From positions 62,001-126,000 of the forward strand of contig NZ_JAGGJY010000010.1 of the NCBI RefSeq assembly GCF_017873245.1: a stretch of 64,000 bases of DNA. Direction: 5' to 3'. The notes under the pieces were generated by a model. It ran no database searches and was not told the origin of the DNA. It saw nothing but the letters and a program-made list of their open reading frames with translations. Shown in pieces: positions 44,853-54,257 of this stretch. How positions within the stretch are numbered: the stretch's first letter is position 1; the number at the start of each line of letters is the position of its first letter. The stretch is from Clostridium tertium (GTDB lineage Bacteria > Bacillota > Clostridia > Clostridiales > Clostridiaceae). The position numbers and the translations under genes are program-made.

Positions 44853-45711
44853 TAATTATCCTACTCAGTTTCCAGCACAACATCAAAATGTACAGCCTGG
44901 AATAGAAGAAAATATGAATCCAAAGCCAATTTTTAAGTCAGAGACATTTAAGGAAGGAAGTAATAAGTTAAAAGATAAAGTGGCAATTATTACAGGTGGA
45001 GATAGTGGAATTGGTAGAGCTGTAGCTTTAGCATATGCTAAAGAAGGAGCAAAAATAGCAATAATTTATTTAAATGAACATCAAGATGCCGAAATAACTA
45101 AAAAGCTTATAGAAGATATGAATGGAGAATGTATTTTAATAAGTGGAGATATCGGTGATGAAAACTTCTGTATATCTGCAGTTAATTCAGTAATAAGTAA
45201 GTTTAATAAAATTAATATATTAGTTAATAATTCCGCTGAACAACATGTATGCAACACATTAACAGATATAACTAAAGAACAGTTTGAGAGAACATTTAAA
45301 ACTAATGTATTTGGAGCATTTTTTATAACAAAAGAAGTTTTAAAACACTTAAATATAGGAGATTGTATTATTAATACTACTTCAATTACTGCTTATCATG
45401 GACATAAAACTTTAATAGATTATTCAATGACTAAAGGTGCATTAACTTCATTTACAAGATCTTTAGCATTAAATTTAGCTGACAAAGGAATCAGGGTTAA
45501 TGCTGTGGCCCCAGGACCAGTATGGACACCATTAATTCCAGCATCATTTGCTGAAAGTGACGTAGCTAGCTTTGGTACAACTAGTCCAATGAAGAGAGCA
45601 GCACAACCAATTGAACTTGGAGAAAGTTATGTTTTCTTAGCAAGTGAGGGCGCATCATACATAACAGGAGAAACTATTCATGTTAATGGAGGAGAAATTG
45701 TAAACTCATAG
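44845..45711 (+). CDS. Short-chain dehydrogenase/reductase, YghA/general-stress type
   Basis: 288 residues. Long N-terminal extension with FPAQHQNVQPGIEENMNPKPIF typical of the YghA/YdaD (GSP39) subgroup. Cofactor motif TGGDSGIGRAVALAYAKEG, NNSAEQH, catalytic Ser in INTTSITAYHG and Tyr/Lys in DYSMTKGAL; C-terminal ITGETIHVNGGE. NAD(P)-dependent oxidoreductase, probably stress related. Confidence 0.9.
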   Translation: MNNNYPTQFPAQHQNVQPGIEENMNPKPIFKSETFKEGSNKLKDKVAIITGGDSGIGRAVALAYAKEGAKIAIIYLNEHQDAEITKKLIEDMNGECILISGDIGDENFCISAVNSVISKFNKINILVNNSAEQHVCNTLTDITKEQFERTFKTNVFGAFFITKEVLKHLNIGDCIINTTSITAYHGHKTLIDYSMTKGALTSFTRSLALNLADKGIRVNAVAPGPVWTPLIPASFAESDVASFGTTSPMKRAAQPIELGESYVFLASEGASYITGETIHVNGGEIVNS

Positions 45712-45746
45712 AATATTTATGTTATTAAATATAAAAACTAAAAAAA

Positions 45747-45788
45747 TAAAAGTATACTTATTTATCTAAGTATACTTTTATTTTTTTA
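45747..45788 (+). terminator. Terminator after the SDR gene
   Basis: TAAAAGTATACTTA (45747-45760) and TAAGTATACTTTTA (45767-45780), perfect stem, then TTTTTTT. Confidence 0.88.
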
Positions 45789-46239
45789 TTATATATGTTT
45801 TCAATATGATTTTATTAAATTATTACTAAAAATAAAGGGAATTTACATAATAAAATATTTAAATATATATGATTTGTTAGAGGTATATTTGCCTTAAATA
45901 TAATTTTAGTACTGGAGAAAAAATTGCTCGATGGTACTCAAAATATACTAAAATTATAGATAGAACAGAAGGAAAAATATAATTATGATTTTCTAATATT
46001 AAGAAAGCTAAAAGTATAATTAAATATATAAATAATAAAAAAATAAGTTAAAAAACGATTATAAAGATTATTTTTTGAAATTATCTTCGAATCGTGTCGA
46101 AGTATAAAGCTATAATATAGAGATAACTTACATTTATTAGGTGAAATGTGGTAATAATTTATAAAATATGGTATTATATATATTGTTTATTAAATAATAT
46201 ATTTTATTTTATATTTTATGTGGGATTAGGGTGAAAAGA
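45789..46239 (+). promoter_or_regulatory. Upstream region of the PAS kinase with Spo0A-box-like site
   Basis: TGTCGAA at 46095-46101 equals the Spo0A 0A-box core, with a partial inverted copy (TTCGAAT on the opposite strand) just left of it. An untranslatable fragment reading STGEKIARWYSKYTKIIDRTEGKI (about 45,912-45,980) may be gene debris. Otherwise no gene in this stretch. Confidence 0.5.
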
Positions 46240-48291
46240 ATGGGTAATTTAGTTAATTTTTGTATGAAAGATTCTAAATTAGAACGAGATTGTTTAGACG
46301 AGGTAGTTCCATTAGATGACTTGTTGAACAAAGATAAGTCAGGGACGGGGGTTTATAGTTTCCCTAATTTAGAGCTAATTAAATCAAATAAATTTTATAA
46401 AGATATATTAGAAAATATAAGTATTAAAAGAGCAGGATACTTAAAGATGTCACTTCAAGAAATTATGAATGTAAAGGAAGAAGATATTATATTAACTCTA
46501 ATAAAAGGTGCTATAAAAAGCGGAAAAACACAGATATCTCAAGAGTTTATTTATAAAAATAAGAATGGTTATACAGATTATTTAAAGTGTGTAGTTACTC
46601 CTGTAAAGGAAGAAAACTCACTAATTTTTTTGATAATAACACTTTTCAATGTAACAGAAAGTGCTGTTGAAAAAGAGAATTTAAAAAAAGAAATTTTAAA
46701 ATTAAAGGAGGAGAATTCAAAATTAAAGGAAGAAAATATAAAACTAAGTGAAGAGTTTTTTAAATATAAAAACGTAGTTGAAAATATGACTGATGGTTTA
46801 ATTTTTCTTGATAAAGAGGGAAAAGTTGAATTTTTAAATGGAGCAGCTGAAGAATTTTTCTATGAACCAGATAAGTTAGACGTATTAGGGCAAACCCTTG
46901 ATAACACTAGGTATTATGATTTAAATGGAAATACATTAGAAATAAATGAACTACCATCTGCAAGGGCTTTAAAGGGAGAAAATATAACTAGCATGAGGGT
47001 TGTATCTGAAAGACCAGATAAAACTATCAAAACAGATATAAGTTGTAATCCTTTGTATAATCAGAATAATGAGATAGTTGGAGCAATAACAAGTATTAGA
47101 TGCCTAAATGATTCATTGAGAGTTGAAAATTGCTTGAAAAAGCAAAGAGACAATTTTTATAATATTATAAATAGTTTAGATTTGCTTATATGTAGATTTT
47201 CATATCCAGATTTTAAAGTAATACATTATAATAAAAAAGTAAAAGAAGAAATAATATATTCAAATGAAAATATTTACTCAAAGTTTTTACAAATTTCATG
47301 TAATGATAGAGAAACATTAGATAAAGAGCAAAAAAATAATGCTATGATTAGTGGAAGTAATATTAAAGTGGTACTAAGTGGAAAAGAGAGATATATAGAA
47401 ACTTTTTATCAATATATTTTTGATGTTGACGGAGAAATTAAGGAAGTTATAAAAGTTGGAATAGATATAACGGATAAGGTAAGCCATCAACAAGAGTTAG
47501 AAGAAATATTAAAAACACAAGAGGAATTTTTTTCATTTATTGCTCATGAGTTTAGAACTCCATTAACAGTTATGAGTTCTACAACTCAATTGTTAAATTT
47601 AGTTTATAGAAAAGATTTACCTGAAAAAGTTGTAGGTTATATTGATAAAATAAATTTAAGTACACTACAGCAGTTAAGACTTGTAAATAACCTTTTAGAT
47701 ATAACAAGAGCTGATGCTGGTTATTTAAATGTAAATTTACGTAATTATGATATTGTAAGTATGTCTAAAGCAATTACTGAATCTGTTAGAAGCTTTGCTG
47801 TGCGAAAGGATATTAATCTTGAGTTTACTTGTAATATTGATAAAAAAATCATAGCTGTTGATGATGAAAAATATGAAAGAATATTGCTTAATTTATTATC
47901 AAATGCAATTAAATTTACTAAAAATGGTAAGACTGTAAAGGTAGAATTAGATTCTAATGATAGATTTACTAATATTAATGTTAAAGATGAGGGTGTAGGT
48001 ATTCCAAAAGAAAAGCAAGATGTTATTTTTAACAGGTTTGGACAAGTAAATAATGATTTAACAAGAAAGTCAGAAGGAACAGGAATAGGATTATGCCTAG
48101 TTCGGCTTCTTATAAATTCTATGGGCGGAAGAATAGAACTAACAAGTCAATTAGGAAAAGGCAGTACTTTTACTATCATACTTCCTAATAAAGTTATTTC
48201 AACTGATACTAAAGTAGTAGATATGAATCTTATGGACAATAGATTAGTTCAAACTATGGATATGGAATTTTCCAACATATATCTCGACTAA
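46240..48291 (+). CDS. Soluble PAS-domain sensor histidine kinase
   Basis: The frame opens at GTG 46231, but AGGGTGA at 46227-46233 favours ATG 46240 (683 residues). Three PAS-like segments (about 60-140, 175-275, 300-410) are followed by HisKA (FFSFIAHEFRTPLTVMSS) and HATPase: N box NLLSNAIKFTKNG, G1 DEGVGIPKEK, G2 GTGIGLCLVRLL. A heptad coiled coil (LKKEILKLKEENSKLKEEN) sits between PAS 1 and 2. No transmembrane segment and no adjacent response regulator, so it is an orphan cytoplasmic kinase, the class that phosphorylates Spo0A in clostridia. Confidence 0.9.
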   Translation: MGNLVNFCMKDSKLERDCLDEVVPLDDLLNKDKSGTGVYSFPNLELIKSNKFYKDILENISIKRAGYLKMSLQEIMNVKEEDIILTLIKGAIKSGKTQISQEFIYKNKNGYTDYLKCVVTPVKEENSLIFLIITLFNVTESAVEKENLKKEILKLKEENSKLKEENIKLSEEFFKYKNVVENMTDGLIFLDKEGKVEFLNGAAEEFFYEPDKLDVLGQTLDNTRYYDLNGNTLEINELPSARALKGENITSMRVVSERPDKTIKTDISCNPLYNQNNEIVGAITSIRCLNDSLRVENCLKKQRDNFYNIINSLDLLICRFSYPDFKVIHYNKKVKEEIIYSNENIYSKFLQISCNDRETLDKEQKNNAMISGSNIKVVLSGKERYIETFYQYIFDVDGEIKEVIKVGIDITDKVSHQQELEEILKTQEEFFSFIAHEFRTPLTVMSSTTQLLNLVYRKDLPEKVVGYIDKINLSTLQQLRLVNNLLDITRADAGYLNVNLRNYDIVSMSKAITESVRSFAVRKDINLEFTCNIDKKIIAVDDEKYERILLNLLSNAIKFTKNGKTVKVELDSNDRFTNINVKDEGVGIPKEKQDVIFNRFGQVNNDLTRKSEGTGIGLCLVRLLINSMGGRIELTSQLGKGSTFTIILPNKVISTDTKVVDMNLMDNRLVQTMDMEFSNIYLD

Positions 48292-48293
48292 AT

Positions 48294-48330
48294 AAAAATA
48301 GCCAAAATTTTTGGCTATTTTTATTTAGTA
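48294..48330. terminator. Convergent terminator
   Basis: AAAAATAGCCAAAA (48294-48307) and TTTTGGCTATTTTT (48309-48322) between the kinase and the activase gene. Confidence 0.85.
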
Positions 48331-49094
48331 CATAATTTTTTATATTTTTTGTAACCTATAACAGATGCACCGATTGCTCCGGCATATTGGCTTAATTCAC
48401 CAGTTATAACTTTAAAATTTAAATACTCACTTAATATTTCTTTAAACGAATTTGAAGTGGCAAGGCCACCTGTGAAAAACACATCGTTTTCTAATTTTAA
48501 TCTTCTAGCAAAATTTGCAGTCCTTTTAGCAATTGAATGAATAACTCCTAAGGCTATATCACCTCTATCAACATCTTGAGATAAAAGACTGATGATTTCA
48601 CTTTCGGCAAAAACTGTACACATACTGGAAATATTTACTTTATTCTTATTCTTAACAAATTCATCTATGTTTTTGATATCTTCTTCAAGAATACGCATCA
48701 TTACTTCTATAAATCGTCCAGTACCTGCAGCACACTTATCATTCATAATAAAATCTATAACGTTTAATGAATTATCAAGCTTTATTACTTTACAATCTTG
48801 TCCACCTAAATCTATAATGATTCTAGTTTTTTCATTTAAAAAAGCTGCTCCTTGTGCATGACAAGTTATTTCTGTGACCTTTTTATCAGCTTCTTTTAAT
48901 AAATCTCTTCCATAGCCAGTAGTAATAGTATATTTAACATTTTCATTAAAAAGATTATTATAGACTAAATAAATACTTTCCTTTGGCTTAGCAGAAGTTC
49001 TTATTTTATAGGTTTTAATTATTTTTTTACCATCAAATAAAGCTCCTTTTGTATATGTTGAACCTGAGTCAATTCCTAAAGTGTAAATACTCAT
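48321..49094 (-). CDS. Acyl-CoA dehydratase activase-like ATPase (HgdC/BadF family)
   Basis: 257 residues. Actin-fold motifs GIDSGSTYTKGALFDG and IDLGGQDCKVI. Cysteines bridging a shared [4Fe-4S] cluster are in NDKCAAGTGRF and SSMCTVFAESEI. Drives ATP-dependent low-potential electron transfer to a dehydratase or double-cubane partner, encoded 9 bp upstream in the same operon. Confidence 0.9.
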   Translation of the reverse strand: MSIYTLGIDSGSTYTKGALFDGKKIIKTYKIRTSAKPKESIYLVYNNLFNENVKYTITTGYGRDLLKEADKKVTEITCHAQGAAFLNEKTRIIIDLGGQDCKVIKLDNSLNVIDFIMNDKCAAGTGRFIEVMMRILEEDIKNIDEFVKNKNKVNISSMCTVFAESEIISLLSQDVDRGDIALGVIHSIAKRTANFARRLKLENDVFFTGGLATSNSFKEILSEYLNFKVITGELSQYAGAIGASVIGYKKYKKLCTK

Positions 49095-49103
49095 AAATGT
49101 TAC

Positions 49104-50264
49104 CTATAACATTTCAATAAATGCTGCCATTCTTGTATTTAATTGTCCAATATCGCTATTAGAAAAATCAGTTTCCATACTCATATAAGGGATGTCTTTT
49201 TTTGTGTTTACAAATCTCTTAATTGATAATGTTTCAACATTATAAGTATGGCAGGCAGTTAAAATTACGTCAACTACAGCATCCACTTTATATTCATCTA
49301 TCATTTTATCAAGAAGTTTAATACGATTTGGGTTAGGAGTCATACAAGAGCAACCAATGGATAAATATTTCTTTGCTAATGCATCATATATATCTGGATT
49401 ATCTTCATCAACTAAATCTTCAACAGCTTTTGCACCGCTACAATTCTCAAAAGCAACTACATAAGCGCCGTTATCTTCTATAGCTTTAATAACTTTTTCT
49501 GTTGCTGTTCCAAGAGGGCAGCCAGTTATTAAAATTCTAGGTTTAGATTTATATTTTTTTGTATTTTTATATTCAGTTTTAATTTTATCAACTAATTCAT
49601 TTAATTGTTTTGGGATAGCTTCTTTATCAAAAGCAAAGGTTGTCCCATTTAAAACTTTAAAAATATCTGTTCCAGTTACAGGTACAGGATCTAGCTTTCC
49701 TAGTTCATAAAATTCTTTAAGAGCCTTTCTTTCATTATTCTTTATTTTTATAGCTTTTCTTATATTTTCTTCAGATATACTAACGTTAAATTGTTTTTCT
49801 AAAGTATTTTTTAGCTTTATAATTTCATTTTTCCAAAGCTTAAATCCATCTTCACTTTGAGAATTTGGAAGCTCCATAACATGAACAGGTTTAAATTCAG
49901 AAAGATATTCATACATCTTTTTCTTACCATCACAAGTTGTTTCTCCAACTACTAAATCAGAGAAATAGAAGAAAGGACATTTATCTGTTTTACCAAATCC
50001 ATAACTAGATTTTATTAATGGACATAAATTACGTGGTAAGTCTTGCTCAGCATCTGGTATAGTTTCATCTGAAGATGCACATAAAGATACTGTTGAAGCA
50101 CCCATTGCTAAAGCTATTTCTTGAGGGAAATAGGTACAAAATACTCCTATAAGAGGTATATCCTTTTCTTTTTGTTCCTTTGCCGTAATAAATGAATTCC
50201 TTCTAATTTCCCCAAAGGTTTCAAAAATTTCTGGCAGTTCTTTTTGTAGTTTCATAAATCTCAA
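49104..50264 (-). CDS. 2-hydroxyacyl-CoA dehydratase-family protein (HgdB/double-cubane type)
   Basis: 386 residues. Cys motifs LPRNLCPLIKSSYG, KTDKCPFFYF and VVGETTCDGKKKMYEYL are characteristic, with later GCSCMTPNP. A lone subunit with an activase, not an HgdAB heterodimer with CoA transferase genes, fits the YjiM/double-cubane cluster protein branch. The substrate is unknown. Confidence 0.85.
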   Translation of the reverse strand: MRFMKLQKELPEIFETFGEIRRNSFITAKEQKEKDIPLIGVFCTYFPQEIALAMGASTVSLCASSDETIPDAEQDLPRNLCPLIKSSYGFGKTDKCPFFYFSDLVVGETTCDGKKKMYEYLSEFKPVHVMELPNSQSEDGFKLWKNEIIKLKNTLEKQFNVSISEENIRKAIKIKNNERKALKEFYELGKLDPVPVTGTDIFKVLNGTTFAFDKEAIPKQLNELVDKIKTEYKNTKKYKSKPRILITGCPLGTATEKVIKAIEDNGAYVVAFENCSGAKAVEDLVDEDNPDIYDALAKKYLSIGCSCMTPNPNRIKLLDKMIDEYKVDAVVDVILTACHTYNVETLSIKRFVNTKKDIPYMSMETDFSNSDIGQLNTRMAAFIEML

Positions 50265-50622
50265 TCTCCTTTTATAATGTTAATAAATATTAAGTAAACA
50301 AGTAAAATGTGTTTACAATATATTTTTTATAGAATTTAAAAATGAGAAATTATATCTTTAATATATTGTATATTAATATTTTAACACGGAAGTATATTAC
50401 AGAAAACGATTTAATAAAGTTTTATTTATTGCAACATGAATTTTGAATAATTTGCATGAAAGGGTTTGGATATAAGAATCTAATGTTAAGTAATGTGAGA
50501 GTCTATAGGTGTACTATATTAATAGAATAGTTTTATGATAACAGATAGATTAAATTATGATATGTTATAAATGGAAATATTTTTATAAAATGATATAATT
50601 GTATTGTTTGGAGGGATACTAA
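50265..50622. promoter_or_regulatory. 358-bp divergent spacer with operator-like inverted repeat
   Basis: GTAAACA (50294-50300) and TGTTTAC (50310-50316) form an exact inverted repeat with 9-bp spacing, 30 bp upstream of the dehydratase-family start, consistent with a repressor site. The rest is AT-rich without genes. A GGAGGG site precedes the YbaK gene. Confidence 0.5.
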
Positions 50623-51090
50623 ATGGATGAAAAAACAAATGTAATGCGAATTTTAGATAAGAAGAAGATTAAATATAATAGTTACTCTTACGTAGATACT
50701 GATGCAATAAGTGGGGTAGAGGTTGCAAAAGTATTAGGCCAAGATCCTGAACAGGTTTTTAAAACCCTTGTAACAGTTGGGAAATCAAAAAATTATTATG
50801 TATTTGTAATACCTGTGGAAAAAGAATTGAATTTGAAAAAAGCAGCAAAAAGTGTTGGTGAAAAATCTATTGAAATGATAAAGTCAAAAGAATTATTACC
50901 ATTAACAGGTTACATTCATGGGGGATGCTCACCTATCGGAATGAAAAAATCTTTTGTTACTACAATTGATATATCAGTTGAAAAACTTGAAACATTTATT
51001 TTTAGTGCTGGTAAAATAGGATACCAAGTAGAGTTAAGTTTAGATGAACTTAAAAAAGTTATTAGGCTTCAATTAGCTGATGTACTGTAA
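50623..51090 (+). CDS. ybaK: YbaK/EbsC family Cys-tRNA(Pro) deacylase
   Basis: 155 residues, full family length. Typical segments MRILDKKKIKYNSYSYV, LGQDPEQVFKTLVTVGKS, VIPVEKELNLKKAAKSVGEKSIEM and TGYIHGGCSPIGMKKSFVT. The conserved Lys in the second segment and the GGxSPIG loop of this fold are present. Hydrolyses mischarged Cys-tRNA(Pro). Confidence 0.92.
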   Translation: MDEKTNVMRILDKKKIKYNSYSYVDTDAISGVEVAKVLGQDPEQVFKTLVTVGKSKNYYVFVIPVEKELNLKKAAKSVGEKSIEMIKSKELLPLTGYIHGGCSPIGMKKSFVTTIDISVEKLETFIFSAGKIGYQVELSLDELKKVIRLQLADVL

Positions 51091-51187
51091 ATAGTTTTAC
51101 TATCAGCATTAACATAAATTAATTATATTATCTTTGATAATATATAGTTTTCAATATATTAGATATATACAACCTAAGAAATATTAT

Positions 51188-51230
51188 AAAACTCCACCAA
51201 ATTTCAATTAATTGGATGGAGTTTTAGATA
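51188..51230. terminator. Convergent terminator
   Basis: AAAACTCCACCAA (51188-51200) pairs with TTGGATGGAGTTTT (51212-51225) with one bulge, between ybaK and the DUF1002 gene. Confidence 0.72.
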
Positions 51231-51282
51231 TTATACTATAAAATTTTAATTTCTTGTAATATCAGAATCAAATAAAAAGTTT

Positions 51283-52176
51283 TTAATTATTACCTAATCC
51301 TTTGATCCAATCAAAAAATTGAGAAAAAAAGTTTCCTATTGCATCAAAAAGGCCTTGGAAGAATCCACTATCTTGAATATCCTTACCAGAGTTTTTAAGG
51401 GCTTCTGAAATTTGATTACTTATGTTTTTTAAAGTTTCCTTAACATTATCATAATCAATATCTAAATCATTTATATTAACCATTAAAGCTTTTATTTGGT
51501 CTTTTTGTTCATCTGATATTTCAACTGTATAATTATTTGTAATATTTTCAACTATTTTTGAAATCTCCTCACTATTTTTTGGAGCTTCTTTTATAACTTT
51601 TGTTTTAACATCATTAATAACTTTAGCAGCTTCATCATATCCAATTTCTTCACCTAGATCTGAAGTAGTTTCTATTTCTTCTTGAGCTGTCTTTTTATTT
51701 TTTAATGACAACTCTTCACCTTTAGCACTTTCAAAGCCTTTTAATATTCCTGACAATGCAGAAGTTCCTGTAACGTGAAAAGGTGAGCTTGCTTTTACCT
51801 CAGCATTAGTTACTCCAGATGTAACTAGAGCATTTGAAAGCATAAGTGGAGTAACTTCTGTTAAATTTTTAGCTGTTACTTGTATTCCACCAGAATTAGT
51901 AAGCTTAACATATGAAGAAGAATAACAGCCACCTTGATAATTAGATTGATCATTAGGATCAAGACCTAATTGCTTTATGATATCATCATTAGTTATTCTA
52001 TCTACGCTGACTTCATTTTCTTTTACTCCAAATTCTTTTAACATTTGAGCTTCTTGTGCATCTGTTAAGTCGATACCTAAAGTTACTCTTTCATTATTTT
52101 GTGCTTGTACAGTAAAGCTAAATAATGAAAATGTAACAGTGCATGCTGTAATTAGCTTTAGTATATTTTTTTTCAT
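51283..52176 (-). CDS. DUF1002 secreted protein (YpuA-like)
   Basis: 297 residues. Signal peptide LKLITACTVTFSLFSFTVQAQ. Family signatures: VTLGIDLTDAQEAQMLKEFGV, SSSYVKLTNSGGIQVTAKNLTEVTPLMLSNALVTSGV and FHVTGTSALSGILKGFE. The C-terminal tail is amphipathic (GFFQGLFDAIGNFFSQFFDWIKGL). Exported; role unknown. Confidence 0.92.
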   Translation of the reverse strand: MKKNILKLITACTVTFSLFSFTVQAQNNERVTLGIDLTDAQEAQMLKEFGVKENEVSVDRITNDDIIKQLGLDPNDQSNYQGGCYSSSYVKLTNSGGIQVTAKNLTEVTPLMLSNALVTSGVTNAEVKASSPFHVTGTSALSGILKGFESAKGEELSLKNKKTAQEEIETTSDLGEEIGYDEAAKVINDVKTKVIKEAPKNSEEISKIVENITNNYTVEISDEQKDQIKALMVNINDLDIDYDNVKETLKNISNQISEALKNSGKDIQDSGFFQGLFDAIGNFFSQFFDWIKGLGNN

Positions 52177-52380
52177 AATAAAACTCCTTTATTTATATAT
52201 AATTCCTTTACATTAATATTATTAAAGAAAGCAAAAAAATAGAAGGCTTTTAAGATTTATTTAAGAATTTACTAACGAAAAATTAAAATATAAGAAAGAT
52301 ATTAAATTAGTGATTATAGTACATATAGATCACAGCTATAATATTATATTTAAATAAAATTGTCGTATTAATATAAAAAA

Positions 52381-52411
52381 GAAGCCTAATTTAATTAGAC
52401 TTCCTTTAACT
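52381..52411 (-). terminator. Terminator of the DUF2207 gene
   Basis: GAAGCCTAAT (52381-52390) pairs with ATTAGACTTC (52393-52402) with one mismatch; on the minus strand a T-run follows the stem. Between it and the DUF1002 start the spacer holds no gene. Confidence 0.6.
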
Positions 52412-54094
52412 TTAAAAGGCACCAGAATCTCCGCCACCACCACCTGAAAAGCCTCCTCCAGATGAAAAATCATTAAAACTATTGTTTCCAAAATCCATAT
52501 TATTATTGAAATTTGAATCACTATTATGATTATTATTTGTTAAGTTGTGTATTTCATTAAATAAAAATACATTAGCCATATAAGAATTATAAAAAGTATG
52601 ATTAAAATCATTATAATTAAGTGAATTTCCATTAAGGCTCGTTGGATCAATCTCCAAATCATAGTGGCTTATTCCAAGTGCAGGAGCGTATATTATAGAT
52701 TCTTTTATATTGTCTATACTTTTACTTTGTATAAGTGATAATAAATATTTTTTATATGCAGACCATTTAAGATATTCATTATAAGCATCATTATTTAATA
52801 CTTCTTTATCTTTAATATTTATATAGTAATTATGAGCTCTTCCGTTAAGTCTAATTTCATTTATAAAATCTAAGTAGGAATTATTAAATTTTTTAGTTGC
52901 TTTTTGGCTATTTTCAATTTTATTTTTTATGGATTCAAAAGTAAATTCATTATTACTATCTTCGTATTCCTTGAACCAATCCATTAATATTTTCAAATGT
53001 GAATATTCACACTCTGAGCTATCTTTTATTCTTTTAAACTTAACATTAATAAGTTTATCTTCATCAGATATATTACTATCTAGCATATAAAAACTTCTAT
53101 TTGCAAGATACATTAATGTAGAGGGAACTATAGCCCAATCAATGTTATTTTTATCATATAAATATGCAACTAAAGTAGGACTTATATTAGAAGGTGGATA
53201 TGGAAGTATATCCTCATGAACAAAAACAAAGTTTGATCTATATTCATTTAAAGCTTCATTGAAAATTCTTTTTGAACGTTTGTGTGAAAGATAAAATATT
53301 ATAGCAATTAATAAAATCAATGAAGATGGAATTAAAATAGGTAATACCATATCAGAAGAATCTTTTTTGACATATCCATTTATATTATTATCTATAATAT
53401 TCGAATTGTTATTATTTTCAATTGGTGAACTTGTAATTGGAGTTGTAAGAAAATCAGATTGAAATTTTAAATCAATACCTAAATCAGAAGTTAAGTTTTC
53501 ACCAGTAATTTTAATTTTATCTGCTGAAGTTTCCGTATTAAAAGTCCCATCACCATAAACAGTGTAATATAAATTATTTGCATTGAAATTTGTTGAATTT
53601 AATTTTAGGTTTAGTTCAACATTATTAACTGGATTTTCTATTGAAGCTGTATAAAAGCTCCAATTTAAAGAACTAAAATCCTCATATTTTTTTGCAGCAG
53701 AGCTTACTAAATAACTAACTTTAAATTTCTTTTCTTCATTTATACTTTTAGAATAAATTTTTACTTGAACCTTATCATTAGTATTTATAATTTCATAACT
53801 GTTATTTGATTTATCACTCTTGTTTTCTAAATTATGTGATCCAGTAGAATCTTCAATAGCTACATTATTAATAGAATATCCATTAGATCCATTTAAATTT
53901 AGATTTAAGTAAATACCATTAAAATCTCCATTAAAACTATAAGTAAATTCATCATTTACTAAAACATCTCCATTATTTTGTATTTCGGCATTTATAAGTA
54001 GTTTATCAATTGAATAATACTTATTATCTGCAGAAACAGCAATTGGAATTGTTAATGAAAATAATAAGGTTAAAAAGAAAATTAGTTTTTTCAT
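52412..54094 (-). CDS. DUF2207 membrane protein
   Basis: 560 residues. Signal peptide KKLIFFLTLLFSLTIPIAVSA, then an extracellular beta-rich DUF2207 domain (YYSIDKLLINAEIQNNGDVLVNDEFTYSF). One transmembrane segment lies at about 250-268 (MVLPILIPSSLILLIAIIFYL). A cytoplasmic region and a Gly-rich tail SSGGGFSGGGGGDSGAF, typical of the family, follow. Function unknown. Confidence 0.92.
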   Translation of the reverse strand: MKKLIFFLTLLFSLTIPIAVSADNKYYSIDKLLINAEIQNNGDVLVNDEFTYSFNGDFNGIYLNLNLNGSNGYSINNVAIEDSTGSHNLENKSDKSNNSYEIINTNDKVQVKIYSKSINEEKKFKVSYLVSSAAKKYEDFSSLNWSFYTASIENPVNNVELNLKLNSTNFNANNLYYTVYGDGTFNTETSADKIKITGENLTSDLGIDLKFQSDFLTTPITSSPIENNNNSNIIDNNINGYVKKDSSDMVLPILIPSSLILLIAIIFYLSHKRSKRIFNEALNEYRSNFVFVHEDILPYPPSNISPTLVAYLYDKNNIDWAIVPSTLMYLANRSFYMLDSNISDEDKLINVKFKRIKDSSECEYSHLKILMDWFKEYEDSNNEFTFESIKNKIENSQKATKKFNNSYLDFINEIRLNGRAHNYYINIKDKEVLNNDAYNEYLKWSAYKKYLLSLIQSKSIDNIKESIIYAPALGISHYDLEIDPTSLNGNSLNYNDFNHTFYNSYMANVFLFNEIHNLTNNNHNSDSNFNNNMDFGNNSFNDFSSGGGFSGGGGGDSGAF

Positions 54095-54257
54095 TATTTA
54101 TACCTCCTTGTAAATATTAGAATAGCATATTATATGTATTTTCTCCATATTACTAAATAGTATTAAGATAAAATTAAAGTTCATATTGATTAACGTTTTC
54201 AATTGAATAAAAATATTATATAATGTATACATAATAACTATAAAGGAGAATATGTTT

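Noticed and set aside
45912..45980. Short coding-like stretch STGEKIARWYSKYTKII
   Set aside because: No start codon or ribosome site and too short to assign to a gene; may be debris or chance.
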